A program made the position numbers and the translations under genes. A DNA stretch of 39,992 bases from Ardenticatenaceae bacterium (lineage in GTDB: Bacteria; Chloroflexota; Anaerolineae; Promineifilales; Promineifilaceae), in NCBI GenBank assembly GCA_020634415.1, contig JACKBT010000041.1, positions 1 to 39,992 on the forward strand, written 5' to 3'. Below are positions 1 to 7,991 of this stretch, piece after piece; positions within the stretch are counted from its first letter, which is position 1; each line of letters opens with the position of its first letter. The notes beneath the pieces are model-generated. The model was not told the DNA's origin. It saw nothing but the letters and a program-made list of their open reading frames with translations, and did no database searches.

Positions 1-2
1 AG

Positions 3-335
3 TTGATGCCCCGTTTCAAAAACATTCGCGCGCAAAAGCTGGCTCTGGTGGACGAAGATGATGCCGCCAATTATCCCCACCTGAAATGGATACTGGAACG
101 GGCCATCGATTGGGAATTGATTCGCAAGCAATATGACGAGATGGTCAAATATGCCACAGCGCTACGCCTGGGAACGGCCGAAGCCGAATCGATTCTGAAA
201 CGATTCACCCGTACCAACAACCAACATCCCACCTACAAAGCACTGGCTGAACTGGGACGTGCATTGAAGGCAATATTTCTCTGTTCCTACTTGACGCATA
301 AATCGGTCAGACGGGAAACTGCCGCTACCCATTGA
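3..335 (+). pseudogene. Tn3-family transposase, internal/C-terminal fragment
   Basis: About 110 residues that read like part of the C-terminal DDE region of Tn3-type TnpA. A typical MPRFKNIR segment is followed by a WELIRKQYDEMVKYATALRLGTA-type helix and an ALAELGRALKAIFLCSYL helix. In the intact family more than 100 residues follow the RRE motif, but here the frame ends in an unrelated TAATH and a stop, so the 3' end is lost. The 5' part continues beyond the window edge. It lies on the same strand as the radical SAM operon and 340 bp before it. A separate N-terminal Tn3 TnpA fragment occurs near 35.1-35.7 kb on the opposite strand. The family call is by recognition of conserved blocks, without a search. 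Confidence 0.72.
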
Positions 336-673
336 ATGGTCACGTGTATTCCCAAGAGCCTTTATAGTGCCATATTGCGTGTAAACTAACGATAAACATC
401 ACTTGTTTAATATAGGTATTTGCTTACCATCTACTTATGACTTATCAGGAGTCTCGAGCTTCTATCAATCACTGAACATCTTTACCCTCTCTAAACAAGC
501 CTAGTCAGAGACAAGTGAATAACGACCGTTTTTATCACTCTTAACTCAAGCAAGAAACAATCTTCTTACTTACAAACCACTCAATCACCCGCAGACACTT
601 GCCTCCGACAATGGGTGATCCTATTGTCTGTCGACCCATGATCCATTCAATCCATATGAGGAGAAACATCTAA
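336..673. other. Intergenic region upstream of the radical SAM operon
   Basis: I see no convincing gene in these 338 bases. The stretch is AT-rich compared with the coding DNA around it. It must contain the promoter of the ten-gene operon unless transcription enters from further upstream. A weak candidate is TTGCTT at 420-425, a 17-base spacer, then TATCAG at 443-448. A small hairpin can form at 607-628 (GACAATGG paired with CCTATTGTC, one bulge). It is close enough to the first gene to affect the leader, but no U-tract follows. A clear ribosome binding site (GAGGAG) lies just before the ATG at 674. Confidence 0.45.
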
Positions 674-2017
674 ATGGATTTGCACATCATTCCCATTACA
701 AACGAGGTTAACCAAGATGCATTCATTATTTACCGCCCTCTACGGCAATTGGCTTTTGTTGGTAATCGTGCGATGGTAGATTTGGCACAAGCTATTCTGC
801 AAGATGGCGAGCAAACGTTTCTAGGTACAGCGGGAAAAGCAGAAACATTTCTGAATGAAATTGGATTCCTACGTCCAGCTTTGCCCATCCAGTCAACTTT
901 ACCAACGGAATTCAAGCCCACAACGGCCGTTCTCCTAATGACCAACCAATGCCAGCTACGCTGCACCTACTGCTATGCCGCCGCAGGTACAATGCCCCGA
1001 GAACAATTAACCATTAAACAAGGGTGTGCGGCTATTGACTACGTCTACCAATCAGCTCAGGAGCAAGGACATCCATATTTTGAGCTATCCCTTCATGGCG
1101 GTGGTGAACCCACCTATGCCTGGCATGTCTTAAAAGAATGTGTGGCGTATGCACGGCAAAAACCATTGCCAGCACAAATTGGCTTAACTTCCAATGGCAT
1201 TTGGTCACCCACCCAACGAGAATGGATATTGTCCCATTTAGATAATGTGAGCATTTCACTAGACGGTTCGCCACAAACACAAGACGAACATCGTCCTTTC
1301 ATATCAGGCGCAGGCTCCGCCGAAATTGTCATGCAAACCATCGCTGCCCTTGACCAACATAACTTCCAATATGGGATTCGCATGACCGTTACCGCTCCCT
1401 GGGAGCACCTGCCCGACGATGTTGCTTACATTTGTAACCAGACAAATTGTCCAGTTATTCAAGCCGAGCCAGCTTTTAAGACAACACCTGGCGGGCATGT
1501 TCATGGCTCAGCGGACGACTATGCGGCCTTCGCCATGGCCTTTGCTATGGCCTACGAAATTGCTTCACAAGCAGGTCGCCACATGTTCTATTCAGGGGCG
1601 CGGCTGGGGCTAGTGACCGATTCATTCTGCCTCGCTCCTTACAACGCCCTCATCATCACCCCACGCGGACAACTGGTTACGTGTTATGAAATAACTGACG
1701 ACAACCATCCACTTGCATCAATCTCTACCTTTGGCACTTACGCTGATAATGAGTTCAGTATTCACGAGAATGTACGAATGCACTTGCACCATCTTATGGA
1801 CGAGCGACATGAAAGTTGTAAAGACTGTTTTTGTTATCATTCATGTGCCGGGGATTGTTATACACGAGCCTGGGGTCATCAGGAAAATGGGCATTTGCAG
1901 CATAGTCTCCGTTGCCAACTCAATCGTACTCTGACACAAAATCTACTCCTTAGTGCGATCTCATCTGGCGGTGGCGTGTGGGATGGGCAACAACAGGCCC
2001 ATCATGTTACCGCATAG
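674..2017 (+). CDS. Radical SAM/SPASM peptide maturase (paralogue A1)
   Basis: A 447-residue radical SAM enzyme, cytoplasmic, expected to generate a 5'-deoxyadenosyl radical that modifies a peptide. The 4Fe-4S motif CxxxCxxC is C93/C97/C100 (CQLRCTYC), followed by the SAM-binding glycine motif HGGGEP. The C-terminus holds a SPASM-type cluster domain: a first Cys in CLAPYNALI, then CYEITDD, then CKDCFCYHSCAGDCY and a last Cys in RCQLNR. The first 75 residues (FIIYRPLRQLAFVGN) look like a reduced PqqD-like or RRE-type peptide-recognition module. The start is supported by GAGGAG upstream and by the matching start of its paralogue at 10453. It opens the operon and is separated by 25 bp from the glycosyltransferase-like gene. 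The substrate is inferred to be one or both WD40 lipoprotein tails. Confidence 0.9.
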   Translation: MDLHIIPITNEVNQDAFIIYRPLRQLAFVGNRAMVDLAQAILQDGEQTFLGTAGKAETFLNEIGFLRPALPIQSTLPTEFKPTTAVLLMTNQCQLRCTYCYAAAGTMPREQLTIKQGCAAIDYVYQSAQEQGHPYFELSLHGGGEPTYAWHVLKECVAYARQKPLPAQIGLTSNGIWSPTQREWILSHLDNVSISLDGSPQTQDEHRPFISGAGSAEIVMQTIAALDQHNFQYGIRMTVTAPWEHLPDDVAYICNQTNCPVIQAEPAFKTTPGGHVHGSADDYAAFAMAFAMAYEIASQAGRHMFYSGARLGLVTDSFCLAPYNALIITPRGQLVTCYEITDDNHPLASISTFGTYADNEFSIHENVRMHLHHLMDERHESCKDCFCYHSCAGDCYTRAWGHQENGHLQHSLRCQLNRTLTQNLLLSAISSGGGVWDGQQQAHHVTA

Positions 2018-2042
2018 GCAGTAATCAAAGAGGGATAATGAG

Positions 2043-2900
2043 ATGAAAAGCAGTCTGGTGGTAACTTCGTGGTGGTCTAATTGTTTAGGATTACGTTGTC
2101 TGCACAACTTGGTCGCATATGCCCCGACCAGAGATATTTTTGTGATGCAAGCAGGCAAATCACCCCAACAAATGCAATATTTTCGTGATTATATGCCGGA
2201 AGAAGTCACAGAATTGCATTATCCCGATCATTTGGCGGCCGACGATAGTCCCATGCGCGAATATTTGGCACTTACATTGATGCGGGATGAAAAGGGTGTC
2301 TGGTTCATTGACCATGACACTTTTTTTTATGAAGATTGTCGCGCTTGGCTGGAACAAGCAGATAATTATTTTGCCCAATCGGGATGCTGTTTTTGTATTG
2401 GATTGCCCCGCAATGGCGGCGGTGTTACCCAGCCTGCTTATTGGCTTTCCCCGGCTCGTTGGCCTACTGGATTATCTTCTTTTGATCCTATTCCTTTTAG
2501 AGAGAAGGCCTTGTCGCGTCGTCCTGATTTGCATCTTAATAATGGCGATCTCATCATGCCCCAAAAGGATACATTGGTACAGGTGAGAGATGAACTGGAT
2601 GTTTATGGTTTGGTGGGATCGTTTCCTTTAACGATGGAAGAAGCCGCACAGCATCCTTTATCGGTATTCCCCAAACATGGGCATATTGGGGGAATTTATC
2701 TTTATACTGGCCCTGTTTTGGATGCCCGTTTTGATGATTGGATGCATTATACGGTGACTGAGTTTGAGCGATTTTTTGCGACTTGCCCGCCTGAGTGGTT
2801 GGCTATTGAAGAGCCAGAGCTTCTCCGCCGCCACAATATGTTCAAGAGTGCTTTAGGCATTGCAGGAGAGATGAAGTCTGATGTCAACTTCACCATATGA
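2043..2900 (+). CDS. Glycosyltransferase-like protein (GT-A fold, DxD motif)
   Basis: A 285-residue soluble protein without signal or membrane segment. After a beta-strand-like start (SSLVVTSWW) comes VWFIDHDTFFYED, whose D90-H-D92 resembles the DxD metal and nucleotide-sugar site of GT-A glycosyltransferases. Two Gly/Pro-rich loops and a late HIGGIYLYTGP segment follow. I recognise the general type, not a named family. It sits between the first radical SAM gene and the RRE gene, overlapping the latter by 20 bp, so it is translated with the maturation machinery. A natural guess is sugar transfer to the Thr/Pro linker or to the modified tail of the WD40 lipoproteins. The role of the conserved D-H-D pair is unproven. 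GAGGGAT precedes the ATG. Confidence 0.65.
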   Translation: MKSSLVVTSWWSNCLGLRCLHNLVAYAPTRDIFVMQAGKSPQQMQYFRDYMPEEVTELHYPDHLAADDSPMREYLALTLMRDEKGVWFIDHDTFFYEDCRAWLEQADNYFAQSGCCFCIGLPRNGGGVTQPAYWLSPARWPTGLSSFDPIPFREKALSRRPDLHLNNGDLIMPQKDTLVQVRDELDVYGLVGSFPLTMEEAAQHPLSVFPKHGHIGGIYLYTGPVLDARFDDWMHYTVTEFERFFATCPPEWLAIEEPELLRRHNMFKSALGIAGEMKSDVNFTI

Positions 2901-3351
2901 TTTTGAACAGTTCCCACGTAGGTTGCTACACTTTAGGTTTGATCGGCGACAGCTTTTCACTAACGTAAAAATTGAGATGGATGTGGCTATAGGGGAACAA
3001 CAGGGTGGGAAAGGCTATAAATTATCTACGTTGGGAGTCTTGCCAGATGCGGAACTTGGGTCAATCATCCCTATGATTTTGCCGGATTGCCAAATTTCAT
3101 TAAAGGATGGTTTTGTGTGGAGCAGACAGCATGGCTCTGCTAATCTAAAAAGGCTGTTTCCCCAAGAAGAAACGATGCTGTATGTTTTTAATGGTATAAA
3201 CGGCCGTACATCCCTCGACCACATCGCTGCCTATTTGCAGCAACAGACCTCATGGGATGCAGCACGCAGTTTTGCTTTTACACGTGGCCTCTTTTTGCAT
3301 CTTGTCCAACTGCAAACGTGTGTCCCCCGACCAGAGAGGGTAGGAACATGA
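2881..3351 (+). CDS. PqqD-like RRE protein with N-terminal extension
   Basis: A 156-residue protein. The last ~55 residues (VFNGINGRTSLDHIAAYL, then a helix ending FTRGLFLHLVQL) have the winged-helix layout of PqqD-like peptide recognition elements: a fixed N/G-rich turn, a helix, and a final helix with aromatic residues. The first 100 residues are a beta-rich region I do not recognise. RRE domains hold a precursor peptide for its modifying enzyme. The gene overlaps the glycosyltransferase-like gene upstream and shares ATGA with the radical SAM gene downstream, so coupling of translation is likely. GGAGAG lies upstream of the chosen ATG. The assignment rests on pattern and context only. Confidence 0.62.
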   Translation: MSTSPYDFEQFPRRLLHFRFDRRQLFTNVKIEMDVAIGEQQGGKGYKLSTLGVLPDAELGSIIPMILPDCQISLKDGFVWSRQHGSANLKRLFPQEETMLYVFNGINGRTSLDHIAAYLQQQTSWDAARSFAFTRGLFLHLVQLQTCVPRPERVGT

Positions 3352-4718
3352 TTCCGCCTGTGTCTGGCTTTGAACCATTGATAGACCAATGGCCTATTTA
3401 TCGCCAAGAGCCTTCAGAGCAAGACTATGCTTTATTCTATGCGCCTGGTTATATTGCTGTTGTGCCGTCGGCACGAGTGGATGATTTTACACAAGACATT
3501 TTATCGCCTGTGCCGTGTCAACCAGTTGCCATGGCCCTGCATGATCATGCTCACCTGGCCCAAACAGCGCGACTCGCGCAAACAGAAGGCTCATTTCGCC
3601 CCATCTGCCTGACCTTATATCTGCATAATGAGTGTAATTTACATTGTACTTACTGTTTTGCGAACCCTTCCCACACACCACAAGCGCGTTTGCAAATACC
3701 GGAAATTCGGGCAGCCGCTCAACTTGTATTAGAGAATTGTCGGGAACGGAAACGGCCGTTTACCCTCGTCATTCATGGTGGTGGCGAACCAACCCTGCAT
3801 CAACCCTTACTCGAAGAAACAATCAACACGATAGAAGAGATGGCAGCCTCATACAACCTGCCTCTTTTTCGTTACATCGCCACCAACGGCATCATGTCTG
3901 CCACCAAAGCCAAATGGGTAGCCCAACATTTCGACTTAGTAGGTCTTTCCTGCGACGGCCCTCCAGAAATACAAGATCGCCAAAGACCCGCTTACAATGG
4001 GCAACACAGCAGTCAACAGGTAGCAAAAACGGCGGTTATCATTCGGGAATCTGGAACGCCCTTACATGTCCGTGTGACCCTGCTGCCATCTATGCTTAAT
4101 CAGCAAGTCAGGATAGCCCATTATCTTTGCCAAACTTTACAACCAACAGAAATTCATGTGGAACCAGTCTACCATGTCGGTCGAGCCACACAAACCATCC
4201 CTTACACACCCGAACAATCCGACCAATTTGTGATCGAATTTTATCGCGCCCAACAAGTAGCACGACAATATGGCGTTCACTGGTCTACATCAGGCAGCCG
4301 CCCCTACGAAATTCATGGCCCCTACTGCCATGTTTTCCGTGACGTTCTCAACCTCGTTCCCGGCGGCATTGCTACAGCTTGCTTCCAGACAACAGATAAA
4401 GCTCAGGCAGAACAAGTCCAAGCCAATATTGGATCTGTTCAGAATAATCGCTTTGTGTTAGCCCCAAAACATATCGCCACTCTGCGCCAAAAATACGGCA
4501 CCCTACCTACGGCATGTCAAAACTGCTTCAATCAATTCCACTGCACTCGAACTTGCCCCAACACTTGCCTACCGCAGGACACAACGACGACTCCCTTTTA
4601 TTGCTTAGTTCAGCAAAAATTAATGCATACTCAACTACAAACAATTGCCCACCAATTGCGGAACGAATCCCCCCACAACAACGAGATTATTGGACGTGTG
4701 ATCGAACGATCACCTTGA
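3348..4718 (+). CDS. Radical SAM/SPASM peptide maturase (B)
   Basis: A 456-residue radical SAM enzyme. Cluster motif C96/C100/C103 (CNLHCTYC), glycine motif HGGGEP, and a C-terminal SPASM-type set: CHVFRDVLN, CFQTTD, CQNCFNQFHCTRTCPNTC and a final YCLVQQ. The reading frame is open from 3252, but the first ATG there would overlap the RRE gene by 100 bp and give a Cys-rich, unrelated leader. The ATG at 3348 overlaps the upstream stop as ATGA, follows a purine-rich stretch (GAGAGGGTAGG) and begins the plausible domain MIPPVSGFEP, so I chose it. The WD40 lipoprotein gene follows after 13 bp. It differs clearly from A1 and A2, which suggests a different chemistry or site on the same tail. Confidence 0.88.
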   Translation: MIPPVSGFEPLIDQWPIYRQEPSEQDYALFYAPGYIAVVPSARVDDFTQDILSPVPCQPVAMALHDHAHLAQTARLAQTEGSFRPICLTLYLHNECNLHCTYCFANPSHTPQARLQIPEIRAAAQLVLENCRERKRPFTLVIHGGGEPTLHQPLLEETINTIEEMAASYNLPLFRYIATNGIMSATKAKWVAQHFDLVGLSCDGPPEIQDRQRPAYNGQHSSQQVAKTAVIIRESGTPLHVRVTLLPSMLNQQVRIAHYLCQTLQPTEIHVEPVYHVGRATQTIPYTPEQSDQFVIEFYRAQQVARQYGVHWSTSGSRPYEIHGPYCHVFRDVLNLVPGGIATACFQTTDKAQAEQVQANIGSVQNNRFVLAPKHIATLRQKYGTLPTACQNCFNQFHCTRTCPNTCLPQDTTTTPFYCLVQQKLMHTQLQTIAHQLRNESPHNNEIIGRVIERSP

Positions 4719-4731
4719 TAAGGAGTGCAAA

Positions 4732-6273
4732 ATGTCTGAAGAAACAAAACATGATGAAGTTGAAGAACAAGAAGAAATAGACGAACCCATTGTTTACACC
4801 GTTCAGAAAAATAACCAAAGCTGGACCTTCAATCGGCGTGATTTTCTAATAACAGCAAGTCTAACATCGGCGGCTGTGCTGGCAGGTTGCTCCGATCCAG
4901 AAGAAATAACACCAACACCCGCTCCCACGCACACACCGACAGCCACCGACATTCCCACAAACACACCTACGCCCAATCCAACCCACACTGCCACACCCAC
5001 GCCGACGAACACCGCCACACCCACGCCGACGAACACCGCCACACCCACACCGACTAATACCCCATCACCCGAACCTACCTTAAGTGTAGAGGAAAGCATA
5101 GAAAGGTTAGAAGAATGTATGGAGGTTAAAGCGCATGGAGCGGGCATTCATACATTGGCGATTAGCCCTGACGGCAAAATACTTGCCTCAGGCAGTGACG
5201 ATGAAACCATAAAACTATGGTCAATGCCCGATGGCGCACTTTTTAACACGACAAAGAGCCAAGGGCCGATTCTAGCGACAGCGATGAGCAACTCATTTCT
5301 GGTAACAAGTGGCACAGATGCCCTTGTCAAAGTGTGGGGGCTGCCACAAGGCAATTTAATTACATCTTTCGCCGAGCATTCAGACACAATTACATCGTTA
5401 GCCATAAACGCTGATGGAACATTAGTCACATCTGGCAGTCAGGATGGCACCATAAAATTGTGGTCTATCACCGAAGATAAACTCCTCCAATCACTAGATA
5501 ATCACGCCAGTGATGTCGTTGCTTTAACTATGAACTCAGATGGCACCCAGTTGATTTCTGGAAGCATAGATGGCGTGATCAACATATGGTCATTACCTGA
5601 TGGAGAGCTGCTAACGACCCTGGATGGACACTCACAAGGGGTCTTCTCTTTGGCCCTCAACAAAGATGGGTCTCTTCTAATCTCTGGTGGTGGCGATGAT
5701 AAAATCAAATTTTGGTCCTTACCAGAAGGGGAATTGCTGAACACACTGTCCGCAAATTCGTCTACTGTTTATGCGTTGGCTATTTGCCCTGATGAAACCT
5801 TGCTGGCTTCCGAAAGCTTGAATAACACGATCACATTATGGTCATTACCCGAAGCCACTGTCCTTCAACAAGTATCAGGCCATTTAGATTCTGTCAGAGC
5901 CTTAGTGATCACACCCGATAATAGACAACTTATCTCCGGCAGCCTTGATGGCACGATTAAAATGTGGTCATTGCCAGACGGCCGTTTCTTCAGATGCATG
6001 ATTGATCTAGAAATAAACACAGAAGCCGTTGAAGGCATCAACTACAAAATCGAGCGGGCAGATGGTGTCGTAATTACCTATACCTTACCCTGCGGTTCTC
6101 CAATTCCGGCCGGAGCCACATGTGTTTGCAACTGCGTTGGCGGCAGTATTCCTATTATTCCTACCCCCCGGCCTACGCTTCGACCTACTCCCCGACCTAC
6201 AATCTGTAGTTGTAATACTGTCTGTGGTTGCAATAATCATAGAACAACCTTGACCTATTGGTATCCTAATTGA
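4732..6273 (+). CDS. Tat-exported WD40 lipoprotein with Cys-rich tail (substrate 1)
   Basis: 513 residues. Domains in order: an acidic N-region (1-34); a twin-arginine signal NRRDF at R35-R36 with a hydrophobic stretch ending in a lipobox LAGC (C53); a Thr/Pro linker (about 59-115) built partly from eight-residue TATPTPTN repeats; seven WD40 repeats (about 130-425), each ending like IKLWSLPDG; then a conserved block CMIDLEINTEAVEG and the tail. The tail has C454, C464, C466, C468 in TLPCGSPIPAGATCVCNCV, a Pro/Arg spacer, then C492, C494, C498, C500, and ends LTYWYPN. Tat exports folded, finished proteins, which fits cytoplasmic modification of the tail before secretion. AAGGAG precedes the ATG. 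It is probably the product that the neighbouring radical SAM enzymes act on. The kind of modification is unknown. Confidence 0.87.
   Translation: MSEETKHDEVEEQEEIDEPIVYTVQKNNQSWTFNRRDFLITASLTSAAVLAGCSDPEEITPTPAPTHTPTATDIPTNTPTPNPTHTATPTPTNTATPTPTNTATPTPTNTPSPEPTLSVEESIERLEECMEVKAHGAGIHTLAISPDGKILASGSDDETIKLWSMPDGALFNTTKSQGPILATAMSNSFLVTSGTDALVKVWGLPQGNLITSFAEHSDTITSLAINADGTLVTSGSQDGTIKLWSITEDKLLQSLDNHASDVVALTMNSDGTQLISGSIDGVINIWSLPDGELLTTLDGHSQGVFSLALNKDGSLLISGGGDDKIKFWSLPEGELLNTLSANSSTVYALAICPDETLLASESLNNTITLWSLPEATVLQQVSGHLDSVRALVITPDNRQLISGSLDGTIKMWSLPDGRFFRCMIDLEINTEAVEGINYKIERADGVVITYTLPCGSPIPAGATCVCNCVGGSIPIIPTPRPTLRPTPRPTICSCNTVCGCNNHRTTLTYWYPN
4990..5061 (+). repeat. 24-bp tandem repeat, three units (TATPTPTN linker)
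   Basis: Three tandem 24-base units starting GCCACACCCACGCCGACG encode ATPTPTNT in the linker of the first WD40 lipoprotein. The first two units are identical and the third has a few synonymous changes. The in-frame unit length means copy-number change would only lengthen or shorten the extended surface linker. Thr-rich linkers of this kind are common O-glycosylation targets, and a glycosyltransferase-like gene is in the same operon. Confidence 0.9.
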
Positions 6274-6309
6274 CATCTCGACATAAGGCACTTAATGAGC
6301 CGTCCATCC

Positions 6310-6327
6310 CCCCGATCCACATCGGGG
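6310..6327 (+). promoter_or_regulatory. Hairpin in the only long gap of the operon
   Basis: CCCCGAT and ATCGGGG (7-bp perfect stem, 4-base loop) lie 36 bp after the stop of the first WD40 gene. A short T-run (TTTTT) follows only 10 bases later, so it is not a classical terminator. It may be a leaky terminator or an mRNA 3'-end stabiliser that keeps the substrate transcript more abundant than the downstream enzyme genes. Confidence 0.45.
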
Positions 6328-6364
6328 TTATCGTCCTGATTTTTAGCGCAGCAGGTTGGAAAAT

Positions 6365-7729
6365 ATGAACATGAACTACAAAAAAAAGATACCCCACAAA
6401 AACCAAAATCTTTTTGTAAGTCCAATTTTGGACAAAAACCTCATATATGCCCCATTGCACGGCACAGCCATTTTGCTGCAAAACGCACAACTGAAAAATC
6501 CATCTCCAGCAGCATCAAATGCCCTTCAAGCCCTCCTGTCCCCTCCCACAAAAGCACCAACAACACAATCTGGCAAACTAGTTCCCCCTTTTCTGGGAAT
6601 TCTACCCACACGAGGATGCAATCTAGCCTGTGCCTACTGCGGATTTTTCTCGCCCGATCAGACCGACAAAATGAGCTTTAAGGTGGCTGAGCAAGCGGTC
6701 AGGTGGTACTTAAATACGCTTCAGGAGGCAGGGCAGACTCACGGTGAAATTCATTTTTTTGGTGGCGAACCATTTTGCGCCCCCGAGATCGTTGAATTCG
6801 TTGTTCATCTATCCCAAAAATTAGCCGCTCACCTCAATATCACCCTTACATATGCGGCCTCTACCAATGGCATTTACCCAGCCGATAGGGCGCGTTGGAT
6901 AGCCGACCATATTGACTCCATTGTCTTATCGTTTGATGGCCCCGAAGAAATACAGAACCATCATCGCGCTGCGCCAAACGAAAAAGGCAGCTATGCCATT
7001 GTACGGCGAACTGCTGAAATATTTTCGCAACATGCCACTAAGTTCTGCCTGCGAGCCTGCATCACTGACGAGACCGTAACCAGCATGTCACAGATTGCCC
7101 GCTGGTTTTGCCAAAATTTCCGGCCAGATGCTATTAGTTTTGAACCGTTACAGCCCAGCCAATACTCTGAACCTGCTGGGCTATATCCCCCTGACCCCTG
7201 GTCATTTGCTCAAAGTTTTATTGATGCGGCTCAAATCGTGGAAAGCTATGGCATAGAAATCGTTTACGCAACGGCCGATATTGATAACCAACGCATTACG
7301 TTTTGTCCCGTAGCCCAAGATGTTGTTATCGTTTCACCTGATGGACGCTTAAGTGCCTGCTATTTGCTGCCAGAAGAGTGGCAAGCCAAAGGATTAGACC
7401 TTGATATAGGCCGGATTCACCATGATCGGTGTCAGACAATTGAGATTGACCGGATTGCGGTTGAACGAGTGCGGCAGCATAATGTGCTGAACAAACCTCT
7501 TTGCCAGACCTGTTTTGCCAAATGGCACTGCGCGGGCGGATGCCATGTCAACCATCAAATTGGCACTGACTATGATCGGCTATGTATCCAGAATCGAATC
7601 ATCACTCTCTGGCGCATTCTGCAAGCAATGGGAACCTCACAGCTTGCCGAACAGTGGCTTTCCGATCTGGCCGAAGTGCAAAAAACCATCCTTCAGCCAA
7701 GTGATCTCTTGGTAATGGAGGAATCATGA
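6365..7729 (+). CDS. Radical SAM/SPASM peptide maturase (C)
   Basis: A 454-residue radical SAM enzyme from the ATG at 6365. An in-frame TTG at 6356 is possible but has no better ribosome site. Cluster motif C85/C89/C92 (CNLACAYC), glycine motif FFGGEPF, then a SPASM-type region: CPVAQDVVIVSPDGRLSACYLL, CQTCFAKWHCAGGC and a last C before IQNRIITL. The first 80 residues (VSPILDKNLIYAPLHGTAILLQ) could be a degenerate recognition domain. It shares ATGA with the following RRE gene and heads the second half of the operon, whose product is the second WD40 lipoprotein. The SPASM pattern differs from A1/A2 and B, so I treat it as a separate subfamily. Confidence 0.88.
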   Translation: MNMNYKKKIPHKNQNLFVSPILDKNLIYAPLHGTAILLQNAQLKNPSPAASNALQALLSPPTKAPTTQSGKLVPPFLGILPTRGCNLACAYCGFFSPDQTDKMSFKVAEQAVRWYLNTLQEAGQTHGEIHFFGGEPFCAPEIVEFVVHLSQKLAAHLNITLTYAASTNGIYPADRARWIADHIDSIVLSFDGPEEIQNHHRAAPNEKGSYAIVRRTAEIFSQHATKFCLRACITDETVTSMSQIARWFCQNFRPDAISFEPLQPSQYSEPAGLYPPDPWSFAQSFIDAAQIVESYGIEIVYATADIDNQRITFCPVAQDVVIVSPDGRLSACYLLPEEWQAKGLDLDIGRIHHDRCQTIEIDRIAVERVRQHNVLNKPLCQTCFAKWHCAGGCHVNHQIGTDYDRLCIQNRIITLWRILQAMGTSQLAEQWLSDLAEVQKTILQPSDLLVMEES

Positions 7730-7977
7730 ACTTAAAATGCTCACCCCATATCTTGTGGCTGCAAGATGCTGACCAGATTTTGCTGACACACACCCAAGAC
7801 CAACGCTCATGGATCCTGCGTGCAGAAAAAGCATTTATTTGGGATGTGTTGTGCCAACATCATCATACAGCCCTGCTCCTGGAAATGTTTAGCCGCATCT
7901 ACCCTGAGCATGATGCCCAGAGTTATTTTCACGATGTGGTTTCAGAATGGCACACAGCCGGTATTTTGATAACTTAG
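7726..7977 (+). CDS. Small PqqD-like RRE protein
   Basis: An 83-residue stand-alone protein with the PqqD-like order: a beta-hairpin start (HILWLQDADQILLTHT), a turn with WILRAEKAFIWDVL, then helices LLLEMFSRIY and a final SEWHTAGILI that matches the usual hydrophobic end of PqqD domains. Such proteins bind the leader of a peptide and deliver it to a radical SAM enzyme. GGAGG precedes the ATG, which overlaps the stop of the upstream radical SAM gene. The next radical SAM gene begins 11 bp after its stop. This makes C-RRE-D a compact unit that probably handles the second WD40 protein. Confidence 0.72.
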   Translation: MNLKCSPHILWLQDADQILLTHTQDQRSWILRAEKAFIWDVLCQHHHTALLLEMFSRIYPEHDAQSYFHDVVSEWHTAGILIT

Positions 7978-7991
7978 GAGAACGGCCGTTG
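7976..7991 (+). promoter_or_regulatory. Ribosome binding site and TTG start of maturase D
   Basis: AGGAG at 7976-7980, then eight bases, then TTG at 7989. The alternative in-frame ATG at 7947 would overlap the RRE gene by 31 bp, adds 14 residues with no family look, and has no good ribosome site. The spacer and start codon are occupied by a copy of the dispersed AACGGCCGTT motif (7981-7990). Confidence 0.65.

Noticed and set aside
3252..3347. Extended start for maturase B
   Set aside because: The extra 32 residues are Cys-rich and read another frame of the RRE gene; ATG 3348 has ATGA overlap and a ribosome site.
4990..5061. Tandem repeats as a CRISPR array
   Set aside because: No spacers; the units are contiguous, in-frame and encode a Thr/Pro linker.
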